Source: an uncultured Eubacteriales bacterium (GTDB lineage: Bacteria > Bacillota > Clostridia > Christensenellales > Borkfalkiaceae). From it: a stretch of DNA of 6,050 nt. The stretch lies in assembly GCA_900542935.1 (NCBI GenBank), contig UQPN01000036.1:1-6050 (forward strand), given 5' to 3'. The notes beneath the pieces are model-generated. The model was not told where the DNA came from, did not search any database, and saw only the letters and a list, made by a program, of their open reading frames with translations. Below, one piece after another: positions 1 through 5,205 of this stretch. The translations under genes were made by a program, and so were the position numbers. The first letter of the stretch is position 1. Every line of letters begins with the position of its first letter.

Positions 1-98
1 AACGAAGCGGCTGCCGCCGTGCAAATAACACACACACAACCGGCGCACAAAACCGCCACAAATAACGCGGCACAAAACCGGCGCAAAAAACGTGGCAT
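1..98 (-). CDS. Doubtful partial ORF with signal-peptide-like N terminus
   Basis: A reading frame begins with ATG at 98-96 on the minus strand and stays open to the window edge (32 codons). Its start reads MPRFLRRFCAALFVAVLCAG, followed by a Cys/Val-rich and then Ala-rich stretch. Arginines at 3, 6 and 7 followed by a hydrophobic core resemble a secretion signal. An in-frame TAG lies four codons upstream, so this ATG is the earliest ATG start. Against it: there is no recognisable Shine-Dalgarno, the cysteine content is odd, and the frame lies over a 25-bp tandem repeat whose period is not a multiple of three. A weak promoter-like pair (TTAACG at 197-192, TATACT at 174-169, 17-bp spacer) lies upstream, partly in the loop of the neighbouring terminator. 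Product not recognised; it may well be non-coding. Confidence 0.2.
   Translation of the reverse strand, partial: MPRFLRRFCAALFVAVLCAGCVCVICTAAAAS
45..94. repeat. 25-bp imperfect tandem repeat, two copies
   Basis: Units 45-69 and 70-94 match at 21 of 25 positions by eye, and both begin with the identical 11-mer GCACAAAACCG. A third, decayed start (GCATAACAGCG) follows at 95. A short CA run at 28-38 precedes the block. The strand-asymmetric, A/C-rich composition suggests a slipped-strand repeat in an intergenic or fast-evolving region. No function can be assigned. Confidence 0.5.
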
Positions 99-178
99 AA
101 CAGCGCGCTACAAGATGCTTCGGGCTTTTCAAAATAATCAATATCCAACAATTTCTTTTATCAATAAAAGTATACAGT

Positions 179-212
179 AAAAAATCGGAGGCGTTAAAGC
201 ATGCCTCCGATT
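179..212 (-). terminator. Rho-independent terminator of the glnS / CvpA-like unit
   Basis: A perfect 10-bp stem is formed by AATCGGAGGC (183-192) and GCCTCCGATT (203-212) with a 10-nt loop. Read on the minus strand, the stem is followed at once by a run of T (complement of the A run 179-184). It lies about 80 bp beyond the stop codon of the minus-strand CvpA-like gene, where the end of that transcript is expected. On the plus strand there is no T run directly after the stem, so the direction is clear. Confidence 0.85.
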
Positions 213-292
213 CGATTTATTGCAGACAAATATTATTGCCGAAAATTTTTAATTTTACGGTGCGCTAAGGTTGCAACACGGCTACTGCATGG

Positions 293-1534
293 TTACTGCA
301 CGTAATTTTTCAATGCGTTTTTCGCTTGTTCCAAAGCGGGCGCCAGCCACTTGTCGAACGCCTCTTTCATTGCGCCGTTCAGCGGCGAATCTTCCGCATA
401 CAACGAGGAGAACGAGAATTTTCCTTTGAATACGTCCACATAGTCCAATGTGTGCATCACGGCAGCCACCAGCGCCACCAGAGCCAGCGCCAGAATAAAC
501 GTAACGATAAAGCACAACGCGCCGTCTACGATTTGTATTACCGCCGCGCGGCGGATGGTGCGCGTAATCGCTTTGATAATTACGCAGAACAGCACGATGA
601 CCAGCGCGAACAACGCCGAAAGCGTAAGTCCCGCGGCAAGTTTCGAAAACAGCGAAGCGCGGCTTGCCAGCTTTTCCGATTTTTCGAATAAAATTTTATA
701 TTTATCCGCAATCGCCCGCACGGGAATACAAATCGCTTTCGCCTCTTCGCCCGTTCCCGCCCATGCGGAAAACGGCAGAAACATCCCGAAAATCACCGCC
801 GCCAGAATTCCGAAGGTCATAAAAATCGAACGGATTCCGTTCAGCGCGCCCGCGCGGTAGCCGCAGTAAGAAATCGAAACGATCACCAGCACCGCCAGCG
901 AATCGAGCGCGTATTTTTTCAGAAACGGCAGCACCGCTTCGGGCAGAGCCGAATATACCGCGGAAAGTTTATCGTCGGCAAGATAGGGCACGCGCGAGCA
1001 GGCGAAAAGCGCCAGCGCCAGAATGAATCCTACGCACGCCGCCACGTTTAAAACGCACGCAACGCCGCCGCACAGCCTTGAAAAACCGTTGGGCTTCCAT
1101 TTTTTATCGATTCGTTTCTGTTCGATTCTGCGTTTTTTCGGGTTGGGATCGCGCGACATGGTTACGCCGCTTTTCATCTTTTTAATCGCGCAGTGCTTTA
1201 CAATCGCGTCGATAATGCCGAAAACGATATTCACCGCGATAATCGCCGCCAAAAGAAACGCTACGGCAAGAACGCCGCTTTGCGCTTCGGCGGGAATTTT
1301 TTCCGCAAATTTTATTTTGTCGAATACTATTCTGTCCGCATATTTTTTAAATGCGAAAAAGAACAGCGCCAGCACCGTCGCAAACTTAATCCAGCGCCTG
1401 CTCGTACGGTAAAAACCTTTCGAAAGCCCGCAGATAAGCGCGATCAGTCCGATGAAGGCGAAAACGCCGATAACGATATATTTTAAATTGTCCGTAACGG
1501 CTTGCGGTATCCCCGCAAGTAAAGTATAATTCAT
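293..1534 (-). CDS. CvpA-like polytopic membrane protein, probable internal duplication
   Basis: A 413-residue integral membrane protein of unproven function. About seven or eight hydrophobic segments are visible (near residues 19-36, 47-62, 86-113, 152-178, 210-225, 232-256, 299-321 and 334-360). A strongly basic loop at about 116-148 (KKMK..., PKKRRIEQKRIDKKWK) is probably cytoplasmic. The pattern of a Gly-rich turn, a basic residue and a long helix (GLSKGFYR at 36-43) followed by a later helix starting GFSRLCGGVACVLNV (150-164) resembles the CvpA/colicin V production family. A similar order recurs in the second half (GYRAGALNGIRS at 225-236; VDGALCFIVTFILAL at 336-350), so it looks like two CvpA-like halves; single CvpA proteins are about 160-180 residues. 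The start is supported by GGAGG at 1545-1541, six bases before the ATG. It lies 85 bp downstream of glnS on the same strand with no terminator between, so an operon is likely. Family assignment is by pattern only; no catalytic motif is seen. Confidence 0.7.
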   Translation of the reverse strand: MNYTLLAGIPQAVTDNLKYIVIGVFAFIGLIALICGLSKGFYRTSRRWIKFATVLALFFFAFKKYADRIVFDKIKFAEKIPAEAQSGVLAVAFLLAAIIAVNIVFGIIDAIVKHCAIKKMKSGVTMSRDPNPKKRRIEQKRIDKKWKPNGFSRLCGGVACVLNVAACVGFILALALFACSRVPYLADDKLSAVYSALPEAVLPFLKKYALDSLAVLVIVSISYCGYRAGALNGIRSIFMTFGILAAVIFGMFLPFSAWAGTGEEAKAICIPVRAIADKYKILFEKSEKLASRASLFSKLAAGLTLSALFALVIVLFCVIIKAITRTIRRAAVIQIVDGALCFIVTFILALALVALVAAVMHTLDYVDVFKGKFSFSSLYAEDSPLNGAMKEAFDKWLAPALEQAKNALKNYVQ

Positions 1535-1619
1535 CGTCCGCCTCCCCGCGCCTTGCGGCGCTTATCGTTCCGCCGGCGCTCGCCGCTTTTCGTTCGGCTG
1601 CCTCGTATTTGCGACAAAA

Positions 1620-3260
1620 TTATTTATTGAAATTATCTTTCAGAGAAACGATTTCCGAAAGCACAAGCTTTCCGTTTTCGTCCGTGCATTTTTTAAAGTA
1701 TCCCACGCGCATAAGCTGAAACGCTTTGCCGTTTTCGCATTCGGCAAGATAGGGCTCGGCTTTGCCGCGGCAAATAATTTCGCTCTTTTCGTTCATGCGT
1801 TCCGAAAAATCCTGTCCGGCGTATTCGGCGTCTTTCAGTAGATACCCGTAGCGGCGGATTTCCGCGTCCGCGCCCGTTTTTCCGTCCACCCACTGTATGG
1901 TGCCTTTCACTTTGATGCCGCTCGTATCGTGCGAAGAACGGCTTTCGGGAATGTACGAACAATGCAGCTCGGTAACTTCTCCCGCTTCGTTTTTAATTGC
2001 TTCGTCGCAGTGAATGATATACGCGTTTTTCAACCGCACATACCCGTCCGGTTTCAGCCGCTGATATTTCGGCGGGGGAACCAACGCGAAATCGCTTCCG
2101 TCAATGTAGATTTCTTTCGAAAACGCTACTTTTCTCGTCCCCAGCTCTTCTTTCAGGGGGTGGCGGGGCGTATCCAGCATTTCTTCGCCTTCGTAGTTCG
2201 TCAACACCACTTTCAGCGGATTCAGAACCGCCATCGCGCGTTCGGCGTTCTCGTTCAGGTTATCGCGTATGCACGCTTCCAGATAGCCCGCTTCGCATAC
2301 GGAATTCGCCTTTACGATGCCCGCTTTTTCGCAGAAATCCAGCAGCGCCTGCGGGGGAATCCCGCGGTTTCTCAGCCCGGCGATCGTCGGCATGCGCGGG
2401 TCGTCCCAGCCGTGCACGAAATGTTCTTCCACAAGCTTTTTCAAATATCGCTTGCTCATCACCGTGTTTGTGATGTTCAGCCGCGCGAATTCAATCTGCC
2501 GCGGCTTCGGGTTGAAGCCCAGCTGTATGCCCACCCAGTCGTATAAAGGGCGGTGATCTTCGAATTCAAGCGTGCACAGGGAGTGCGTTACGCCCTGCAG
2601 ATAATCGCAGATGGGGTGCGCGTAGTCGTACATCGGGTAGATGCACCACTTGTCGCCCGTGCGGTGGTGCGCGCAGTGCAGAATACGGTAAATAACGGGG
2701 TCGCGCAGGTTCATGTTGGGCGAAGCCATGTCGATTTTCGCGCGCAGACATTTTTCTCCGTCCGCATATTTTCCGTCGCGCATTTCGCGGAACAGTTTCA
2801 GGTTTTCCTCCGCGGAACGCGTTTTATAGGGGCTTTCCTTTCCGGGCTCGGTCAGCGTGCCGCGGGTAGCGGAGATTTCTTCGGGCGAAAGGTCGTCCAC
2901 AAAAGCCTTTCCCCCGGTAATCAGGCGTTCGGCATAGGCGTAAATGGTATCGAAAAAGTCGGAAGCGTACACTTCTTTCGCCCAGTCGTACCCCAGCCAG
3001 CGGATGTCGCGCTTGATTGCTTCCACGAATTCCGTTTTTTCTTTCGAAGGGTTGGTATCGTCGAAGAAGAGGTTGCACTTGCCGCCGTATTTTTTCGCCG
3101 TGCCGAAGTTCACCAGCATGCTTTTTACGTGCCCGATGTGCAAATAACCGTTGGGTTCGGGCGGAAAGCGCGTCTGAATTTCTTTCACTTTACCGCTTTC
3201 GATATCCTCGTTGATGATCTGTTCGATGAAGTTCGTAGGATTCTGTAAAATTTCTGCCAT
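1620..3260 (-). CDS. glnS: Glutaminyl-tRNA synthetase (GlnRS)
   Basis: Cytoplasmic class I aminoacyl-tRNA synthetase that attaches glutamine to tRNA-Gln using ATP. From the chosen start it is 546 residues, close to E. coli GlnRS (about 554). The class I signature PPEPNGYLHIGH is at 33-44 and the KMSKS-type loop is VMSKR at 267-271. The blocks DPRMPTIAGLRNRG (287-300) and NLNENAERAMAVLNPLKVV (334-352) are typical of GlnRS rather than bacterial GluRS. The C-terminal part (about 350-546) corresponds to the two anticodon-binding beta-barrels. The frame stays open upstream to an ATG at 3515, but that 85-residue extension is Lys/Arg-rich translation of the T-tract intergenic region and lies upstream of the promoter. 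ATG 3260 fits GlnRS N termini and has a modest AAAGG at 3274-3270, nine bases away. A CvpA-like membrane protein follows; glyS is divergent. Identification is very secure. Confidence 0.97.
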   Translation of the reverse strand: MAEILQNPTNFIEQIINEDIESGKVKEIQTRFPPEPNGYLHIGHVKSMLVNFGTAKKYGGKCNLFFDDTNPSKEKTEFVEAIKRDIRWLGYDWAKEVYASDFFDTIYAYAERLITGGKAFVDDLSPEEISATRGTLTEPGKESPYKTRSAEENLKLFREMRDGKYADGEKCLRAKIDMASPNMNLRDPVIYRILHCAHHRTGDKWCIYPMYDYAHPICDYLQGVTHSLCTLEFEDHRPLYDWVGIQLGFNPKPRQIEFARLNITNTVMSKRYLKKLVEEHFVHGWDDPRMPTIAGLRNRGIPPQALLDFCEKAGIVKANSVCEAGYLEACIRDNLNENAERAMAVLNPLKVVLTNYEGEEMLDTPRHPLKEELGTRKVAFSKEIYIDGSDFALVPPPKYQRLKPDGYVRLKNAYIIHCDEAIKNEAGEVTELHCSYIPESRSSHDTSGIKVKGTIQWVDGKTGADAEIRRYGYLLKDAEYAGQDFSERMNEKSEIICRGKAEPYLAECENGKAFQLMRVGYFKKCTDENGKLVLSEIVSLKDNFNK

Positions 3261-3321
3261 AATTTTTCGCCTTTGCGTTTTAATTTTTCTTTTCTCCCGT
3301 CTATTTTCCCCGTACACAGTT

Positions 3322-3350
3322 ATTATACCACTTTTCAAAGAAAAATGAAA
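3322..3350 (-). promoter_or_regulatory. Promoter of glnS (extended -10)
   Basis: On the minus strand a perfect -10 TATAAT (3327-3322) is preceded by TG one base upstream (TGGTATAAT), an extended -10 element. The -35 region, around 3345-3350, is poor (TTTCAT at 17-bp spacing), as is common with extended -10 promoters. Transcription would start near 3315, giving a leader of roughly 55 nt before the ATG at 3260. That is too short for a T-box riboswitch. Confidence 0.65.
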
Positions 3351-3374
3351 TAAGATTATACGATAAACGAAAAA

Positions 3375-3456
3375 TTTTTTCTGTTTTTTTCGGATTTTTA
3401 CGGGTTTTTTAAAGGATTTTTCGCGAAATCGTTTTTTTCGGAATTTCCGCTTTTTT
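3375..3456. other. Phased T-tract block in the divergent intergenic region
   Basis: Runs of five to seven T occur at 3375-3380, 3384-3390, 3395-3399, 3405-3410, 3417-3421, 3432-3438 and 3451-3456. The first five are centred about 9.5-11.5 bp apart, close to one helical turn, which is the arrangement that gives intrinsically bent DNA. The block lies between the glnS and glyS promoters. No ORF or stable hairpin is convincing here; the Lys/Arg-rich reading on the minus strand is a composition artefact. Confidence 0.55.
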
Positions 3457-3521
3457 CCGTTCTCCTTCGTACCCCCGTTTTTTACGGAGCAAATTTTTAT
3501 GTTCAAACCGAGCAAATGTTA

Positions 3522-3550
3522 TTGACATCACGTGCGAAAAAGGGTATAAT
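3522..3550 (+). promoter_or_regulatory. Consensus sigma-A promoter of glyS
   Basis: TTGACA at 3522-3527 and TATAAT at 3545-3550 both match the vegetative sigma-factor consensus perfectly, with the optimal 17-bp spacer. Transcription would start near 3557, about 58 nt before the glyS ATG. The leader holds only a small hairpin (ACAAA/TTTGT around 3552-3564) and no room for a T-box. This suggests strong, largely constitutive expression. Confidence 0.93.
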
Positions 3551-3614
3551 ATACAAAAGCTTTGTGTAAAACAAAACGGAAAAAATCGTTAAAAATTCAG
3601 GAGATTACGGTGTT

Positions 3615-4097
3615 ATGAGCGAAAAACGTGCGGTAACGATGGATAAGTTGGTGTCGCTTTGCAAAAACAGAGGGTTTATTTTTCCCGGCAGCGAAATTTA
3701 CGGGGGACTTGCGAATTCGTGGGACTACGGTCCTTTGGGCGTAGAGCTGAAAAACAACGTAAAAAAGGCGTGGTGGAAAAAATTCGTGCAGGAAAATCCG
3801 TACAATACGGGCGTGGACTGCGCCATTTTAATGAATCCGCGCGTCTGGAAAGCTTCCGGGCATTTAAGCGGCTTTTCCGATCCGCTGATGGACTGCAAAA
3901 ACTGCAAATCGCGCCACCGTGCCGATGATCTCGTGGAAAAATACGCCGAAAAGCATAAGCTGAATATTTCGGTGGAAAGCATGGATTCCGATGAATTGCA
4001 GGCGTTCGTATCGGAGCATAAAATTCCCTGCCCCGTCTGCGGCAAAAGCGCCGGATGGCAGGAGGGCAAGCTGGACAAAAAGGAAATGCGCACCTGA
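3615..4097 (+). CDS. glyS: Glycyl-tRNA synthetase, N-terminal fragment (truncated)
   Basis: N-terminal third of the single-chain (dimeric) class II glycyl-tRNA synthetase, which charges tRNA-Gly. The opening MDKLVSLCKNRGFIFPGSEI (9-28) followed by YGGLANSWDYGPLG (29-42), and the block NPRVWKASGHLSGFSDPL (74-91), are diagnostic of this family; CKNC (94-97) and CPVCG (139-143) also fit. Full-length proteins are about 460 residues; this one stops at 160. After CPVCGK the family expects a stretch leading into FNLMFKT and the class II catalytic motifs. Instead there is an unrelated 15-16 residue tail (AGWQEGKLDKKEMRT), a TGA, and DNA of different character. No continuation is visible in any frame nearby, so a simple frameshift is excluded. 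The product would lack the catalytic core and anticodon-binding domain. AGGAG at 3599-3603 lies 11 bases before the ATG, and a perfect promoter is upstream, so the 5' end is intact. Read it as a broken gene or an assembly break. Confidence 0.93.
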   Translation: MSEKRAVTMDKLVSLCKNRGFIFPGSEIYGGLANSWDYGPLGVELKNNVKKAWWKKFVQENPYNTGVDCAILMNPRVWKASGHLSGFSDPLMDCKNCKSRHRADDLVEKYAEKHKLNISVESMDSDELQAFVSEHKIPCPVCGKSAGWQEGKLDKKEMRT

Positions 4098-4100
4098 AAT
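4044..4100. other. Probable junction between two unrelated DNA segments
   Basis: GlyRS homology is clear up to CPVCG (codons ending at 4043) and gone afterwards. From about 4050 onward the DNA takes on the style of the right half. In the exonuclease 14 of 26 arginine codons are CGG, while none of the six in the glyS fragment is. No terminal inverted repeats, target duplication or integrase are seen, so this is not an obvious mobile-element edge. Confidence 0.65.
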
Positions 4101-4108
4101 GTTTCCTG

Positions 4109-4126
4109 CCCCCTGAAAAACGGGGG
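4109..4126 (+). terminator. Weak hairpin after the glyS fragment
   Basis: CCCCC (4109-4113) and GGGGG (4122-4126) can pair across an 8-nt loop, 11 bases after the TGA at 4095-4097. Only TTACAT follows, so there is no real U tract. It may be the remnant terminator of whatever gene originally ended at this TGA in the right-hand segment. The call is weak. Confidence 0.3.
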
Positions 4127-4163
4127 TTACATAGGATAATGTCAGAACTTTTGCAACTTCCTG

Positions 4164-4193
4164 TTTACAGATGCCGGGTTTGTGTGTTATGAT
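4164..4193 (+). promoter_or_regulatory. Promoter of the exonuclease gene
   Basis: TTTACA at 4164-4169 (5/6 match) is followed after 18 bp by TATGAT at 4188-4193 (5/6 match). A TG one base upstream of the -10 (4185-4186) makes it an extended -10. The start of transcription would fall near 4200, about 30 nt before the ATG at 4231. An inverted repeat overlaps the -10. Confidence 0.6.
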
Positions 4194-4210
4194 ATCGCGT
4201 AGTATCATAA
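4187..4210. promoter_or_regulatory. Inverted repeat over the -10, candidate operator
   Basis: TTATGATA (4187-4194) and TATCATAA (4203-4210) form a perfect 8-8-8 inverted repeat covering the -10 box and the predicted transcription start of the exonuclease gene. A dimeric repressor bound here would block RNA polymerase. Alternatively it is a chance dyad in AT-rich DNA. No regulator gene is present in the window. Confidence 0.4.
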
Positions 4211-4230
4211 GATAGCAGAGGTTACGCGCG

Positions 4231-5166
4231 ATGGATTATATTGTATTGGATATGGAATGGAACCAGCCATGGCCGGGGTCTCCTTCCTCCAAAAAGGTGC
4301 TGCCCGTGGACATCCGGGGGGAGATCATCCAGATCGGCGCCGTCCGGGTGTCGGAGGAGCAGTTCGTTCAGGATGAATTCCAGATCATGGTAAAGCCCAG
4401 GTATTACCGGCACCTGAACCGCCGGGTCAGCAAGCTTACCGGCATTAAGGAAGCCCGCCTGCGGGATGAGGGCGTGCCGTTCCCCGAGGCGATCGAAAAG
4501 TTCCGGGAATGGTGCGGCGAGGACGTGGTGTTCCTCACATGGGGCTTTGACGATATCGGCATTCTGCGGGAAAATCTGCGGCTTTTCGGTCTGGATGAGC
4601 GTTTCACGGAGAAGTGGTACAACGCCCAGATGATTTTCAATGCCCAGACCGACGGCTCCACCTCCCAGAAAGCGCTGAAAACCGCCATGGAAATGTTCAG
4701 CATCGAGGCGACCCGTCCCGCCCATGACGCGCTGGGCGACGCCTATCACACGGCGTTGATCTGCGCCATGCTGGACTTGAAGAAAGGCGCGCGGGAGTAT
4801 GACGCGGCGCTGAAAAGCCATGAAAACGGCTTCCACGGCGCGGAACTTCCCGGCTGCATTGCCCGAAAGGTGTTCTACGACTATGCCGATAAGCGGGAAG
4901 CGCTGGCCGCCATGTCCGGGGAGGAGAACAAGTGTCCCGTCTGCGGCGGGCGAATGCTTGGCTCCCGGTGGTTTTCCCAGCCCGGACACCGGTATATGGA
5001 CTTGGCTGCCTGCCCGGAGCATGGAAAATTCCTCATTCGGGTGCGGCTTTCCCAGCAGCCGGACGGCCTGACCCGTGTCAGCCGATTGACCTATGAGGCT
5101 ACCTCCGAAGCGGATGCTGGCCGCAGGAGAAGCAGCGCCGCAAAGCAGGAAAATAAGGGAGAATAA
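4231..5166 (+). CDS. DEDDh 3'-5' exonuclease (ERI-1/KapD-like) with C-terminal zinc-ribbon-like region
   Basis: A 311-residue cytoplasmic protein with an N-terminal RNase H-fold exonuclease domain (about 1-185) that should remove nucleotides from 3' ends of RNA or DNA using two metal ions. Exo I is IVLDMEWNQP with D7 and E9. Exo II is TWGFDDIGIL with D108 the likely ligand (WGxxDxxxL). Exo III is HDALGD with H165 and D170, placing it in the DEDDh subclass. The Exo I context (LDMEWNQP) resembles the ERI-1/KapD-type group more than DNA polymerase III epsilon. The second part (about 185-311) contains CPVCGG (235-240) and CPEHG (261-265), a likely Zn site from C235, C238, C261 and H264 (or H253). 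The tail from about 293 is polar and probably disordered. AGAGG at 4217-4221 lies nine bases before the ATG. The gene has its own promoter and terminator, so it appears monocistronic. The substrate is unknown. CGG-rich arginine usage sets it apart from the glyS fragment. Confidence 0.88.
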   Translation: MDYIVLDMEWNQPWPGSPSSKKVLPVDIRGEIIQIGAVRVSEEQFVQDEFQIMVKPRYYRHLNRRVSKLTGIKEARLRDEGVPFPEAIEKFREWCGEDVVFLTWGFDDIGILRENLRLFGLDERFTEKWYNAQMIFNAQTDGSTSQKALKTAMEMFSIEATRPAHDALGDAYHTALICAMLDLKKGAREYDAALKSHENGFHGAELPGCIARKVFYDYADKREALAAMSGEENKCPVCGGRMLGSRWFSQPGHRYMDLAACPEHGKFLIRVRLSQQPDGLTRVSRLTYEATSEADAGRRRSSAAKQENKGE

Positions 5167-5170
5167 CGAA

Positions 5171-5205
5171 CAGGCGCACCCGCGAGGGTGCGCCTGAACA
5201 TTTTC
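5171..5205. terminator. Terminator between the exonuclease gene and spmB
   Basis: CAGGCGCACCC (5171-5181) and GGGTGCGCCTG (5186-5196) form a perfect 11-bp GC-rich stem with a GCGA loop. It lies five bases after the exonuclease stop codon and is followed by AACATTTTC on the plus strand. The convergent spmB stop (5206-5204) lies just beyond it, so the same hairpin probably ends transcription from both sides. The minus-strand tail (TTCGTTATT) is less T-rich. Confidence 0.8.

Noticed and set aside
1548..1561. GCGCC/GGCGC hairpin between glnS and the CvpA-like gene as an internal terminator
   Set aside because: It has a five-bp stem and no T-run on the minus strand; it lies next to the ribosome binding site and at most might modulate translation.
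1929..3248. Two long plus-strand open frames (about 205 and 231 codons) opposite glnS
   Set aside because: They are antisense shadows of a confidently identified synthetase, with compositionally biased Phe/Val/Arg-rich translations.
3440..3456. Terminator from the CGGAATTTCCG dyad followed by a T-run
   Set aside because: The stem is only about four base pairs with a three-base loop, and no gene ends upstream of it on the plus strand. The T-run belongs to the phased T-tract block.
3261..3515. In-frame 85-residue N-terminal extension of GlnRS starting at an upstream ATG
   Set aside because: It is a Lys/Arg-rich reading of T-tract intergenic DNA, lies upstream of the extended -10 promoter, and GlnRS proteins normally begin near the ATG at 3260.
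4045..4230. Mobile-element end or attachment site at the glyS break
   Set aside because: I found no terminal inverted repeats matching elsewhere, no target-site duplication, and no transposase or integrase. The genes on the right are housekeeping or sporulation genes.
4222..5022. Long minus-strand open frame (266 codons) opposite the exonuclease
   Set aside because: It is antisense to a gene with clear DEDDh motifs; GC-rich third positions keep the opposite frame open. Its translation shows no recognisable domain.
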